In this document: piece after piece, positions 10,801 to 20,000 of the stretch
How positions within the stretch are numbered: position 1 is the stretch's first letter
How the letters are laid out: each line of letters opens with the position of its first letter
NCBI GenBank assembly: GCA_029821735.1
Contig: JALGSU010000033.1
Span: 1 to 64,000, forward strand
Direction of reading: 5' to 3'
Length of the DNA: 64,000 bases
Source of the DNA: Candidatus Zipacnadia bacterium
GTDB lineage: Bacteria > Armatimonadota > Zipacnadia > Zipacnadales > UBA5352
Notes under the pieces: model-generated
Told to the model about the DNA's origin: nothing
The model's database searches: none
Seen by the model: only the letters and a program-made list of their open reading frames with translations
Made by a program: the position numbers and the translations under genes

Positions 10801-12359
10801 TTCATCTCGATGACCTCAACCGACAGCGCGGTCGACACCGGCTTGCTGTCGTAGTCTCGCGCCTCGATCTCGATCGGGACCTCTTCACCCACGATGTAGT
10901 CATAGCCCGTGTCCACGCTCAGGCGGAAGCTCGCCGCCGTGATCAGCGTTCCCGCGCTGGCGCTGCGCGGCCGCAGTGCCAGTTCGCTCACCGTCGCCTC
11001 CACGCGCATCCAGCGATCCCGCGTCGCGTAGCGTGTCGCCACATCCAGCACGAACTCGCCCTCACCATTGAGCCGCGTCTCGCCGCTGAAACCGTCCTCG
11101 ATACGCATCGACTCGGTGCTCCCGAGCCCCGCCGCATCACGCACCCGCTGCGGCACCGCGCTGCCCGTCTCGCTGAAGCTCACCTCATACTCGACCTTGC
11201 CCCCTGCCACCGGGCTGCCGAAGAAGTAATCCGCCGAGATCGTCACCGGAACGGTCGCCCCCTGCGGGTAGTGCCCCTGAGGGATACTCACCTCCGGCTC
11301 GAACTCCGGCTTGCGGTAGGCCTCGACCTCAAAGTTCTTGTAGAAGACCGTCCGCGTCGGCCCGCTGCCCACCGACGTCACAATCTCGTACCGGCCCAGC
11401 GACGGCTCCGGCGCCAACTGGAACTCCGCGGCAAAGCTCCCCCAGTCGCTCATCGGCAGCACCTTGCGGTACACCGGGTCGCCGCCGAACTTGATCTCGA
11501 CGGTCGCGGTATCGCCCGCAGCCGGCACACTGTACTCGCCGCGCAGCACCCGCCTGACCGTTCCATGGAACCTGACCAGATGCCCCGGGCGGTATATCGG
11601 CCGGTCGGTGTACACGAACGCCTTGTAGGCCTCGTCCGTACTCGGCCCAGCAGGCACCACAAACGCCGGGTCGCCCCCCGTCGCCGCCATCCAGCAGATG
11701 TCGGCCTCACTGGGCGCGTCGAACAGCACCGTCCCGTCTTTCTCGGTCTGCTTCGCCGCCACCCGCCCCTCGCGGTCGAACAGGTGCACCCACGATCCCG
11801 CGACCGGCTTGCCGCTCTCGGCCTCGACCAGCCAGCCAAGCACCGCATCCGGTGACCGCTTGCTCACCAGCGCCCGGCTCGACACCGCCAGCCACGTCCG
11901 CGCCTCCACGCCGCCGCCGCTCATGCTCAGCACATACACCCCCGGCGCCAGCTTCGGCAGCTTGATGTCCTTGCTGCGCCAGTCGTCCTCATATATCTCG
12001 TCCAGCTCCACCGTCCACTGGCGCGACACTTGCCTGCCGCTCAAATCCAGCCGCTTGAGCCGCCACGGCAGGCTGCCCTCTTCGTCCTCGTCGGCCTCAT
12101 CGACCGCCATGGCGTTTGGCACCAGCTCCTCCAACTCCACCCGATACGCCCTCATCACGGCCTTGCGTGTGTTGTAGAACCACACCGTACACTCGTTCTT
12201 CTCGCCCGGAGGGAAGATCCGCTGGCTCACATCCACATCCACGTTCGGCGCATGGGCCTGCCGCGCGGCCTCATCATCATCGGCCATCGCCGGCGCCATC
12301 AGCCCAACCATCATCGCTGCGCCCATCAACGTGCTCAGCACTCTCAACCTGTCGCTCAT
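7851..12359 (-). CDS. Alpha-2-macroglobulin family protein with thioester motif
   Basis: 1502 residues, exported (signal peptide about 1-26 ending AMA). The layout follows bacterial alpha-2-macroglobulins: an N-terminal set of beta-sandwich MG domains (GRPIYRPGHLVRFHG-like block near 250 reads DRPIYRPGHLVRF), a bait region, the alpha-2-macroglobulin core block PDNLTTWRATARAIAQD, and an alpha/alpha thioester domain with YPYGCAEQTM near residue 1020, so the Cys-Glu-Gln thioester can form. A receptor-binding-like C-terminal domain follows. No lipobox is seen, unlike periplasmic YfhM-type proteins, so it may be secreted or free in the periplasm. Such proteins trap proteases. GGAGG precedes ATG 12359. 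Partner genes are AMMECR1 upstream and TlpA-like downstream; pbpC, the usual partner, is absent. Confidence 0.93.
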   Translation of the reverse strand: MSDRLRVLSTLMGAAMMVGLMAPAMADDDEAARQAHAPNVDVDVSQRIFPPGEKNECTVWFYNTRKAVMRAYRVELEELVPNAMAVDEADEDEEGSLPWRLKRLDLSGRQVSRQWTVELDEIYEDDWRSKDIKLPKLAPGVYVLSMSGGGVEARTWLAVSSRALVSKRSPDAVLGWLVEAESGKPVAGSWVHLFDREGRVAAKQTEKDGTVLFDAPSEADICWMAATGGDPAFVVPAGPSTDEAYKAFVYTDRPIYRPGHLVRFHGTVRRVLRGEYSVPAAGDTATVEIKFGGDPVYRKVLPMSDWGSFAAEFQLAPEPSLGRYEIVTSVGSGPTRTVFYKNFEVEAYRKPEFEPEVSIPQGHYPQGATVPVTISADYFFGSPVAGGKVEYEVSFSETGSAVPQRVRDAAGLGSTESMRIEDGFSGETRLNGEGEFVLDVATRYATRDRWMRVEATVSELALRPRSASAGTLITAASFRLSVDTGYDYIVGEEVPIEIEARDYDSKPVSTALSVEVIEMKTDREGRSYEERTKYSTETDGEGNAKVVFTPERPGSFEVEVWATDADGNPVYDSDYFRVAEKREEEKWPALSMSADKNRYEAGETALVHTTTDQVGAWMLVTVEGQRLYDYVVHRVGANEFDLKIPVLEEHKPAVRVRGTMVRDADRIKDYARVNAPFDDRQLDVIVTPDQETYEPGQQATWTVLARTRKGRGVSSEVGVGVVDEAVYAIREDDTPDPFEVFWGSRRRRVTSDFSHAQLYPGGGAQMYDLADRSAAVESAMAEPTANAWLDYRDGLAEAGGGDDEARVRRLFADTAFWSPSVVTGPDGSAQVSFEMPDNLTTWRATARAIAQDTSAGEKTAQATVTMPLLVRLVVPRFYVAEDEGTAAAIVHNYTGEEKSVKVTLTGTGMVVQGDAQQTVTVANDGIERLTWKVTAVGPNEGVLLVSADAGEDARDAMETKLPVLPSGVKHVDGYAGSSDGEVTQQIDLPAEAIAGESELVVTLSPSLAGPIFEALDYLTHYPYGCAEQTMDSFLPDVIVARTLSKLEAPREKPEMLDRYVSFGLQKLMRFQHDDGGWHWWEFDESDPYISAYVVYGLKIADEAGYVAARAPMRRGVQYLLDALVEEEYRGAQAYLLWALAYADVWNSSSWKTMTEVVTDLYDNREKLDMFSRASLGLSMHRLVDEVTDDAKGRLTENVVAIADELEQAAVVQGTTAHWSAEGQAKYSWLNNDVEVTCQVLRLLLEAKPESEQIEPAVRWLMSMRRGKQWRSTKDTAAAVLALTAYLEQSDELTPSYTATVSVGGSQVGAVTVTPDDVFGDPKTITVSADALAAGGNELRISKDGVGVVYWSARLSYLIPAAQALPTTDDLTVARTYRVPAEDPVGAGTQQPGDVVTVTVQVTVNEDIHYAMLEEPIPAGCEVLSGDDSPWGQAWDRREVWDNRLVFFFDYLPRGVHEMSYVMRTEAPGLYNILPSTASMMYFPEVRGHNRLVRMRVADVAVE

Positions 12360-12380
12360 CTCGACACCTCCGAACGTCCG

Positions 12381-13007
12381 CTACTCGTCCGCATGTTCCT
12401 CAAGAAACCGCACGCCTCGCACCCGGTAGTAATGCGCGACCTCGCCCTCACGTACATCGGCCCGAATGCGGGCCCACTCAATCATCAGCCTCTGATGCGC
12501 CGTCTCCCCGGGCAGCGACACACCCCACCGGCGCTCACCTCGTACCGCCACACCCTCTCGCCCCGGCTTGAGCGTCATCGGATCGGCCACCGGTTCAGGA
12601 GCCGCCACCACCGACACGATCAGCCGCAGGCCCGCAAGCTCGCCTGCCTCGATCGGCGCAAAGCGCGCGTCCATACCCGCAGCCGCGATGGCCGCCGCCA
12701 CTATCTCCGCCGCCAGTGTTGCTCTGGTCGGGTAGAGGCTGCCCATGCAGCAGCGCGGCGCATCGCCCACGGTCGCGCTCACGAACGCGCCGCTTCGCTC
12801 ACTCAATATCGGGGGCAGGTCGTCGGGGATCGCCAGGCGCTCATGCCGCAGGCACCACGCATCAAACGCCGCGCGGCCCAAGGCCAAGGCGGCCCGCTGG
12901 GCCTCAGGGTCAGCGTTCAGACGCGCCAGCAGATCATCGGCAGCAGATGGCACAGCCACCGACAACGCAGCGGCGAGCAGAAATGCTCGTTCGAGGCGTC
13001 GCATCAT
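12381..13007 (-). CDS. Exported AMMECR1-domain protein
   Basis: About 208 residues from the double ATG at 13002-13007. The N-terminus MMRRLERAFLLAAALSVAVPSAADD is read as two parts: a basic start and a signal peptide ending SAA. The AMMECR1 block GAFVSATVGDAPRCCMGSLYP matches the family GAFVTL..GELRGCIGSLxP in two short motifs, followed by LAAEIVAAAIAAAGMDARF, GLRLIVSVV and RRWGVSLPGE. The family fold is known but its reaction is not; bacterial members are often fused or adjacent to MEMO-like or radical SAM proteins, and most are cytosolic. An exported copy in an operon with alpha-2-macroglobulin and a TlpA-like protein suggests a cell-envelope role. It ends 21 bases before the macroglobulin start. 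Confidence 0.8.
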   Translation of the reverse strand: MMRRLERAFLLAAALSVAVPSAADDLLARLNADPEAQRAALALGRAAFDAWCLRHERLAIPDDLPPILSERSGAFVSATVGDAPRCCMGSLYPTRATLAAEIVAAAIAAAGMDARFAPIEAGELAGLRLIVSVVAAPEPVADPMTLKPGREGVAVRGERRWGVSLPGETAHQRLMIEWARIRADVREGEVAHYYRVRGVRFLEEHADE

Positions 13008-13167
13008 GGGTCGGCACCCCACGCGGCTCGACGCATTGCACCCACTCATCAGTTCGCGCCCGGTCGCTGCTCTCCTGCCTCGCTGCAGGAGGTGCACGCC
13101 ACCCACATGTGGCAATCTGCACCTGCGGGCCGTGCTTACAAGATCGCGTCAGGAGTTGTCCTCCAAC

Positions 13168-16100
13168 ATGCGCGCCATCGCCCTCTGCCTCATCACGATC
13201 ATCGCGGCTCCGGCCGTTGCCCAGGACCACGTCAACCTGTGCCAACACATGCAGGGCGGAATGCCGGGAGCGCTCAATTCCGCGCCCAACTTCGCCTTCA
13301 CCGCCGGCAAGGCCATCGACGGCAACCCCGCCACCGGCTGGGTCTCGCAGGAGGGCGGCTTCCCCGTCTGGTTGCGCGTGCAGTGGCGCTATCCCGTCGA
13401 GGTCCACCAGGTGGTCTTCCGCGGCTTCGAGAACTGTCCGCTGACCACCGCCGGCCCGGTGGGAGAGTACGCCATCGAGGCCCTCGACGGCGATGAGTGG
13501 GTGCAGATCGCCACCGGCGACGCGTCCGCCTCCGCGCCCTCCGATGACATCGCCCACCAACTCGACGCGCCCCTCACTACGCACGGCATTCGCCTGCTCG
13601 TCACCTCCGCCCCCACCGGGCAGGCTGCCGTGAGCGAATTGCGGGTGATCGGCCCCGACCCGGTCCTCCCTGTCGAGTGGACCCGCAAATGGGAGGGCCG
13701 CTGGATCTGGGCCGAGCCTTCCCTGGTCATCCCTCACCGTGAGCCCAACACGATCTACTTCCGCCGCTCCTTCGAGATCGCCGATCCCACGCAGATTGCT
13801 GAGTGCTGGCTGATCGCCTGTGCGTTCGACCGCCTGAATAACACGTGGCTCAATGAGAACCCGGCGATCCACTACGGTGCCCTGCACGGGGGATCGCTAC
13901 GCGAACCACAGGTGATGCAGATACCCGTTGACTGGCTGCTTGCTGGCGAGAACGTGCTCGCCGCCGAGGTCGACGATCTCTACGAATGTGGCAGCCACGG
14001 TCTCCTCGCCGAACTGGTGATCGTCAACAAGGACGGCTCGCGCACCACCATCATTACCGACGACCAGTGGACCGCACACACCGATCAGGGCGACACTACC
14101 AAGTGGCGCAAGCCTGGCCTCACCGACACCCGCTGGCTCCCGGCCACCGTCGGCACCGGGGCCAACACCCGCTGGCACTGGAGCTGGAACGTGCCACGTC
14201 CCTCCGTCGCCCCCACCGACCAGATGACTCTCGTCGGCATGGACGTCCAGCCCGCGGTCATCAAGCCCGGAACCGACGCGACCGTCACGCTCACTTTCGA
14301 CTGCGCTGAGCAGATATCCCAGGATTACGCTGTCGTCGCCCGTCTCGGGCAGCGCTCCTTCTGGCGAGATCATGACTTCGAGCTGTGGGGCGCGTATCTC
14401 ACTCCCGACGAGGCCCGCACCAGTGAGTGGGCGCCCGGCCGCCGCGAAGTCACCCTCACCGTTCCCGTCCCTGACTATGCACCGTCGGCGACCGACATGA
14501 CGCTCTCCGTCTCCACTCCTGAAGCCGCCGCCGGGCTCGCGACTGCCGTCGAGGGCGTCACCGCCGACGCCTACGGTCTTCACCTGACGCTGGCCGTCGA
14601 CCGCGGCAACCCGCCCGCCCCTGCCGGCGGAGACTTCCCGCTATGCGAGGTGCGCGATCTCTCGGGCACGCCCGCTCTTCATATCGATGGCCAGCCCACC
14701 GCGCCTGTCATTTGGAGTTCGTCCTACAGTGGCTATCAGCGCTTCAGCGAATACGCCTCCACCGGCGCCCGAATCTTCCGCATTCTACTCGAGGGCTCGC
14801 CCATCTGCGCTCCCGGCGAGGAGGAGGATTACTATCCGTGGTGGCTCGAGCAGGTTGACCGGGCAGTCGGCGCGGCCGTCTCCATGGATCCGCGCTCACG
14901 CGTCATAGTCGCCACGCGCATGGACCCGAATCCGCAATGGCTCTTCGACGACCCATCCCAGCAGATGCTGGGCGGTCGCGGCAGCCTGGTCATTCCCCTC
15001 AGCCTCCTCGTCCCCGACCGCGGCCAGGTCCGCCCCACCTTCATGTCCCAGGCATGGCGCCGCGATGGTGGCGAGGGCCTGCGCCGCCTCGTCGAGCATA
15101 TGCGCGCGCAGCCCTACGCGCCCAACATGATCGGCGTATGTTTCTTCGCTGGCCGCGCCGGTGAGAACTACTGGGGAGGCAACGAGCGCAACGCGTTCCT
15201 CGACCGCGATGGACGATACGACTGCGTCACTCCCGACAAGTGGGAGACCGGCGACTTCTCAACTGCCGCCCGCCAGACTTTCCGCGACTTCCTTATGCGC
15301 AAGTATGGCACCGATCAGAACCTGCAGCAGGCGTGGCGCCGCGACGACATTACCTTCGATGACATCATCGAGCCCGCCCGCTTCGACCGCGAGGAGATCA
15401 CAAGCGTTCTCACCTGGGCAGACAAGCCCGAGGGCGCCGGCTCCCTGCGCGACGCCCTCAAGCCCGGCGAGGGCACACTCCCTGTGGACTACTACCAGTG
15501 TTTCGCCGAGGCCATGATCGACACGTTCGCCGCCTGGGGGCAGGCCGTCAAGGACGCGTCCGATGGCCGCCTCATCACCGGCTGCTTCTATGGCTATGCG
15601 GTCTCCCAACTCTACACCGCGGTCCCCGGCTTCCACGGACACACCGCCGTGGCCCGCGCAAACGCCAAGGACGAACTCGACTTCTTCGTCAGCCCCAGCG
15701 AATACAACAACGCCCGCCGGCCAGGCGGCCCTTACTGGGGCCTGAACATCACCGACAGTCTCCGCCTGCACGACAAGCTCTGGATCTACGAGCAGGACAC
15801 CCGGACCTACCTCGCCGAGCACATGCCCAAGACCTTCAGCCGCGACAACACCATTGCCGTCATGCGCCGCGACGCCGCCTGCGGGCTCACCCACGGCGCC
15901 GGTTGGTGGTGGTATGAGTTCGCCAATGGCCAGACGGGCCGCCTCGCCACTGAGTGGTTCATCGATCCCGAAATCCAGGCGTTCGCCAGCCACATCAAGC
16001 GCGTCTATGACCACGCACTCACACTGCCCGATCGTGGCCCGTCGTCGCAGATCGCCGTCTTCTACCACGGCGAGACCCTCACCGGCCAGGACATCTTCGC

Positions 16101-16917
16101 GCCCACCGCCCAGATCAATATCCCCATCGGCAGATCCACGCTGGTCAATGGTGTCCAGCGAATCGGCGCTCCGTATGACTTCTACAATCTCGCGGACATC
16201 CCCGTGCTGGCTGAGCGCGGTCTGCTCGACCAGTACCGCATGTGCCTGATGCTCAACCCGTTCTACCTCACCCCCGAGGAGCGCGGCTGGCTGAAGATCC
16301 TCAAGTCCAATGACCGCACACTCGTGTGGCTCTGGGCGCCGGGCATGGGCGGCAGCGACCGCAGCCCATCGGCTGACAGCGTGGCCCAGACCGTTGGCAT
16401 CCCCGGCATCAAGGCTCTTGATCGCGGGAGCACGCTCGCCTACCGCATCGCCGCCGCCGACCACCCGTTGCTCGCCGGCATTGCTGCGGGTCAAGAACTC
16501 TCGGTCATGCCCTTCGGTCCGGGGGCTACGTGGGCCAAGTTCGGCAACGACGTCCGACCGCTCGTGCACGTGGACCCACAGACTGCTCCTGACGATGTCG
16601 TGATGCTGGGTAACTGGGTGGTTGATGGCGAGGAGCGCGCTGACCTCGGGGCATTTTGCGTGCGCGAACTGGATGGCTGGCGCTCGGTCTACGCGGCAGT
16701 GCCCTACCTCACACCTGAACTGATGCGCAACATCGCGCGCTGGTCGGGGGTGCACATCTACCGCGAGGGCACCGAGGTGACATACGCCGACCGACACTTC
16801 GCCGCTATCCATACCGGGGCCGAGCCCGCGACCGGCGAGCTGCGTCTGCCGGTCGCCTCGCCCCGCCTCTATTACCTCGGCGACTCGGCTGCGTTCCAGG
16901 CAGCCGTCGAGAACTAA
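13168..16917 (+). CDS. Large secreted glycoside-hydrolase-like protein with discoidin domain
   Basis: 1249 residues from ATG 13168, which has AGGAG (13151-13155) upstream. Signal peptide MRAIALCLITIIAAPAVAQ. Domains in order: F5/8 type C (discoidin) carbohydrate-binding domain (about 22-150, with IDGNPATGWVS and VEVHQVVFRG), a jelly-roll like that before some rhamnosidase catalytic domains (about 160-300), a Big/filamin-like linker domain, then a (beta/alpha)8 region resembling GH42-type beta-galactosidases (about 480-960; NAKDELDFFVSPSEYNNARR, AGWWWYEFANGQTG) and a flavodoxin-like trimerisation domain (LDQYRMCLMLNPFYLT, RTLVWLWAPG). Substrate cannot be read from the sequence. Followed by a strong terminator. 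Confidence 0.8.
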   Translation: MRAIALCLITIIAAPAVAQDHVNLCQHMQGGMPGALNSAPNFAFTAGKAIDGNPATGWVSQEGGFPVWLRVQWRYPVEVHQVVFRGFENCPLTTAGPVGEYAIEALDGDEWVQIATGDASASAPSDDIAHQLDAPLTTHGIRLLVTSAPTGQAAVSELRVIGPDPVLPVEWTRKWEGRWIWAEPSLVIPHREPNTIYFRRSFEIADPTQIAECWLIACAFDRLNNTWLNENPAIHYGALHGGSLREPQVMQIPVDWLLAGENVLAAEVDDLYECGSHGLLAELVIVNKDGSRTTIITDDQWTAHTDQGDTTKWRKPGLTDTRWLPATVGTGANTRWHWSWNVPRPSVAPTDQMTLVGMDVQPAVIKPGTDATVTLTFDCAEQISQDYAVVARLGQRSFWRDHDFELWGAYLTPDEARTSEWAPGRREVTLTVPVPDYAPSATDMTLSVSTPEAAAGLATAVEGVTADAYGLHLTLAVDRGNPPAPAGGDFPLCEVRDLSGTPALHIDGQPTAPVIWSSSYSGYQRFSEYASTGARIFRILLEGSPICAPGEEEDYYPWWLEQVDRAVGAAVSMDPRSRVIVATRMDPNPQWLFDDPSQQMLGGRGSLVIPLSLLVPDRGQVRPTFMSQAWRRDGGEGLRRLVEHMRAQPYAPNMIGVCFFAGRAGENYWGGNERNAFLDRDGRYDCVTPDKWETGDFSTAARQTFRDFLMRKYGTDQNLQQAWRRDDITFDDIIEPARFDREEITSVLTWADKPEGAGSLRDALKPGEGTLPVDYYQCFAEAMIDTFAAWGQAVKDASDGRLITGCFYGYAVSQLYTAVPGFHGHTAVARANAKDELDFFVSPSEYNNARRPGGPYWGLNITDSLRLHDKLWIYEQDTRTYLAEHMPKTFSRDNTIAVMRRDAACGLTHGAGWWWYEFANGQTGRLATEWFIDPEIQAFASHIKRVYDHALTLPDRGPSSQIAVFYHGETLTGQDIFAPTAQINIPIGRSTLVNGVQRIGAPYDFYNLADIPVLAERGLLDQYRMCLMLNPFYLTPEERGWLKILKSNDRTLVWLWAPGMGGSDRSPSADSVAQTVGIPGIKALDRGSTLAYRIAAADHPLLAGIAAGQELSVMPFGPGATWAKFGNDVRPLVHVDPQTAPDDVVMLGNWVVDGEERADLGAFCVRELDGWRSVYAAVPYLTPELMRNIARWSGVHIYREGTEVTYADRHFAAIHTGAEPATGELRLPVASPRLYYLGDSAAFQAAVEN

Positions 16918-16938
16918 GCCACAGGCGAGAACCAAAGC

Positions 16939-16970
16939 GGACGGGCGGCCATCTCTCTGGCCGCCCGTCC
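16939..16970 (+). terminator. Rho-independent terminator
   Basis: Perfect 13-bp stem GGACGGGCGGCCA (16939-16951) / TGGCCGCCCGTCC (16958-16970), loop TCTCTC, followed by GTGTTTGTTG. It lies 21 bases after the stop of the secreted hydrolase and between convergent genes. Confidence 0.85.
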
Positions 16971-16996
16971 GTGTTTGTTGCTCTTGCCGGCTGTCC

Positions 16997-18589
16997 CTAC
17001 TCGGTTGAGTATTGCTTGAGCAGCGCCTTCAGGTTCTCCCCGAGGATCTTGCGCTTGTCCTCTTCGGAGATGGGCGCGAACATGATCGGGTACGTGCCCC
17101 AGCCGATGGGCAGGTCGCACAGGTCCGACCCGAAGCAGATGCGGTCCGCGCCGTAGATCTCGACGAAGCGCTTCGTCTGCTCCCACCCGTGCATCGGACA
17201 CGAGCAGATGAACAGGTTGTCCACCCGCCGCGTGACTTCGCCGTAGGTCGCGTTCGAGTGTCCGGTCAGGAAGCATGCCCCTGGGTAGGTAGTGCACAGC
17301 CGCTCGATCTGCTCGGCCGATCCCCAGTCGTGATTCAGAATGAAGAACCCGTGCTCATCGCAAAACTCGCACGCGACGTCCACGAGTGGTCCCTCGGTCG
17401 GGTAGCCCTGGTAGTTGTTGATGATCTTCACTCCGCGCAGGCCCATCTCAAGCCCACGCTGCATCTCCGCCCGCAACAGGGCTTCACCGTGGTGCAGGTT
17501 CACGAACGTCAGCCCCACGAAGCGCTCCGGGAACTGGGCCACCACTTCGGCCACCAGGTCGTTGCAGTAGGTCTCATCTCCCAGGATGCCCTCGATCCCG
17601 AAGATGATGCATTTCTGCATGCCGTGCCGGTCCATCTCGCCCACAATCTCAGGCGCGCGCTGGTGCACCACGTGGAACGGGCTCGACCACCCCATATGCC
17701 CGTGGCAGTCGTAGAAGTCCTCGCCGCTCGTGTCCAGGCCCTCACGCGCTGCCCGATGCAGTTCGTCGTCAGGCTCGGGGAACGCCACCTCGTCGGCGAC
17801 TGACGCGAACTTGTCGTTCCACGCCATCAGTTCGCGCAGGTTCCCGCCTGCGACCTTCGCCAGCTCCTCAGTCGGCAGGTCCGCACGCCCCACCTGCCCC
17901 AAAATCGCCCCCGGGTCACGCAGCGGCAACTGCGATCCCCACACCATGCGGTCGGCCCCGAACTCCTGTGCGATGAACTCGATCGCTCCGTACCGCCACA
18001 GGCTCGACATCTCGAGCCGCAGGTTCGGGCACGCTGCCAGTGCTGCATACACCGTCCGCTGCGTGAAGAACTGCCGATGCTCGGTCACGATCACCGGCAG
18101 CTCCGGGAAGGTCTGGCAGATACGCGTGACGTTCTCCCAGTCCGTCGCCTCGCTCTGGCCCGGCGGGCGCCACGAGTTCGGACATATGAAAACCGGGCAA
18201 CCGGCCTGCGCCAGCTCGGCCATCAGGTCGTCAATGGCCCACGAATCCAGCCGGATGTTCATGTGCCCGTGGAACAGGAACAGCGCCGCCACGCCCTCCT
18301 CCCGCATCTGCGCCACGAATTCATCAGGCGGCGGCAGTTCCCGGCTCGCGCTCATCAGCCCGCACCACGCCGGGTGCAGTCGCGGGTGGTTCCGCACCTT
18401 CTCCAGCACTCGCATGTTGCCCGCAGCAGGGGCGGCATCGCGCGCGACCGTGTCCACCACCAACGCCTCATGGATGCCGTAGTGATCCATCACATCGAGG
18501 ATTCCCTCGGCGGTTTCTGGCTGGTTCTCCGGCATGTGGACGTACCGCCCCAGCGAGCAGCACGCGTCAAACCAGGTCACGTCTCCCAT
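16997..18589 (-). CDS. Tandem amidohydrolase (two amidohydro_2 domains fused)
   Basis: 530 residues made of two amidohydrolase-2 (TIM-barrel metallohydrolase) copies. The first copy (about 5-285) starts WFDACCSLGRYVHM and ends GADRMVWGSQLPLRDPGAILG. The second (about 288-530) starts DFYDCHGHMGW and ends GADRICFGSDLCDLPIGWGTYP. Only the second has the HxH metal motif (H-G-H), a late His (LTGHSN) and the FGSD Asp. In the first copy the HxH position reads D-A-C and the Asp position reads G-S-Q, so it looks non-catalytic. Last gene of an operon with the sulfatase-fold gene and the aminotransferase. ATG 18589 follows GGAG. Substrate unknown; decarboxylase or lactonase activity is common in the family. 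Confidence 0.85.
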   Translation of the reverse strand: MGDVTWFDACCSLGRYVHMPENQPETAEGILDVMDHYGIHEALVVDTVARDAAPAAGNMRVLEKVRNHPRLHPAWCGLMSASRELPPPDEFVAQMREEGVAALFLFHGHMNIRLDSWAIDDLMAELAQAGCPVFICPNSWRPPGQSEATDWENVTRICQTFPELPVIVTEHRQFFTQRTVYAALAACPNLRLEMSSLWRYGAIEFIAQEFGADRMVWGSQLPLRDPGAILGQVGRADLPTEELAKVAGGNLRELMAWNDKFASVADEVAFPEPDDELHRAAREGLDTSGEDFYDCHGHMGWSSPFHVVHQRAPEIVGEMDRHGMQKCIIFGIEGILGDETYCNDLVAEVVAQFPERFVGLTFVNLHHGEALLRAEMQRGLEMGLRGVKIINNYQGYPTEGPLVDVACEFCDEHGFFILNHDWGSAEQIERLCTTYPGACFLTGHSNATYGEVTRRVDNLFICSCPMHGWEQTKRFVEIYGADRICFGSDLCDLPIGWGTYPIMFAPISEEDKRKILGENLKALLKQYSTE

Positions 18590-18624
18590 CGCTACCGTCT
18601 CCAGTCGTACGGCTCAGTACCGGC

Positions 18625-19992
18625 TCATGTCCCCTGATACCAGTATGGGGATTCCATCGCCGGCTGCAGATCGTCCTTGAGTTCCTCGACCACATCGGGG
18701 TGCTCACCGGCGACATCCACCAGTTCGTCGGGGTCGTTCGTCTTGTCGAAGAGCTGCATCGCCGGCTCGTCCTCATACAGCTCCGCCACGACGGTCCACA
18801 GCTGCGATAGCTCCAGCCCGTGCCGCGGATAGTCCTGTCCCAGCGGTCCACGCGCCACCAACCGCCACTGCTCCCGCCGCGTCGAGACCTCCATGCTCTG
18901 CCACACGTCCTCGCGGTCGAGCAGATACATCCCCGTGGACACCACGTGATCGCGCAGCCCGGGCTCGCCTCGCATGACCGGCAGCAGGCTCGTGCCCTCC
19001 ATCGGCCCTTCGGCTTCCGCCCCCAGCACATCGAGGATCGTCGGCGCCAGGTCCGTGTGCGTCGCAAACTGTCGCGTGACACGCGGGGCCAGATCCATGC
19101 CTTTCGCGGGCTTGATGATCAGCGGCACACGCGTGCACGCGTCAAGCGCCTCGACGTGACAGAAGTGCGTGAGGTGATCTGCCATCGTCTCGCCGTGGTC
19201 GGCCGTGAAGATGATGCAGGTGTCGTCCCACAGTCCCTGCGCCCGGAGTTGCTCGAACATGACCTCCAGGTGCCGATCCAGATACAGGATCTCCCCGTCG
19301 TAAGCGTTGATCATCGCCCGTGCGCCCTGCACCGTATCATTGTCAGTCTGCGTGCCCCTCCGCCACCTGCTCGTGTCCAGACCCTCCATGGTGCCCCAGG
19401 CCGGAACATACTGCGTCCCATCCGGCGCCGTCTGCACACGCTCGTTCGGATCGTCCTCGAATGGTGCCAGGTATTCCTCCGGCTGGTTATACGGGCGATG
19501 CGGGTCCCAGTAATGCGCCCACAGGAAGAACGGCTCCGCCTGGCGCTCGATGACCGGAGCGAGCACCTCGTTCATGCGCCCTGCCACCAGCCGGGTCACA
19601 AAGCTCTCCGGATTCGGGTTGATATACTCGCCGAACCCGCGCACGAACCACGACGGGTGGCACGCAAACGCCATCAGGTTATCCACCGCCGTCGTACGCA
19701 CGCCCTGATGGGCCAGCATCTCCGCCAGCGTCGGCGTCTCATCATCCAGCTTGCCGCTCGGCGTATTGGGCACGCAGTGCAGCGTCGCCACCGCCCCGGT
19801 CTGGAACGGTGTCAACCCGGTCATCATGCTGGTGAATGACGGCAGCGTATGCGCGCATTGGCCAATGAAGTTCTCGAACAGCACGCCCTCTCCGGCGAGC
19901 GCGTCCAGTGCCGGCGAGGTATCGCGCCAGTAGCCATAGCAGCCCATGTGGTCTGCACGCAGCGTGTCCGCCGTGATCAGAATGACGTTCAT
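18625..19992 (-). CDS. Sulfatase-fold hydrolase with Thr in place of the FGly Cys
   Basis: 455 residues of the sulfatase/alkaline-phosphatase superfamily: NVILITADTLRADHMGCYG (metal-binding Asp8/Asp pair), FTADHGETMADH (second metal site), and a C-terminal DPDELVD block. The position of the formylglycine motif CxPSR reads T49-L-P-S-F, so no formylglycine can form; Thr49 would serve as a direct nucleophile, as in phosphodiesterase-like members. Sulfatase annotation is by fold; phosphoester or phosphonate hydrolysis is as likely. No signal peptide, so probably cytosolic. Lies 8 bases after the aminotransferase stop and 35 before the amidohydrolase start, GGAG upstream of ATG 19992. Confidence 0.85.
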   Translation of the reverse strand: MNVILITADTLRADHMGCYGYWRDTSPALDALAGEGVLFENFIGQCAHTLPSFTSMMTGLTPFQTGAVATLHCVPNTPSGKLDDETPTLAEMLAHQGVRTTAVDNLMAFACHPSWFVRGFGEYINPNPESFVTRLVAGRMNEVLAPVIERQAEPFFLWAHYWDPHRPYNQPEEYLAPFEDDPNERVQTAPDGTQYVPAWGTMEGLDTSRWRRGTQTDNDTVQGARAMINAYDGEILYLDRHLEVMFEQLRAQGLWDDTCIIFTADHGETMADHLTHFCHVEALDACTRVPLIIKPAKGMDLAPRVTRQFATHTDLAPTILDVLGAEAEGPMEGTSLLPVMRGEPGLRDHVVSTGMYLLDREDVWQSMEVSTRREQWRLVARGPLGQDYPRHGLELSQLWTVVAELYEDEPAMQLFDKTNDPDELVDVAGEHPDVVEELKDDLQPAMESPYWYQGT

Positions 19993-20000
19993 GCTGTCTC

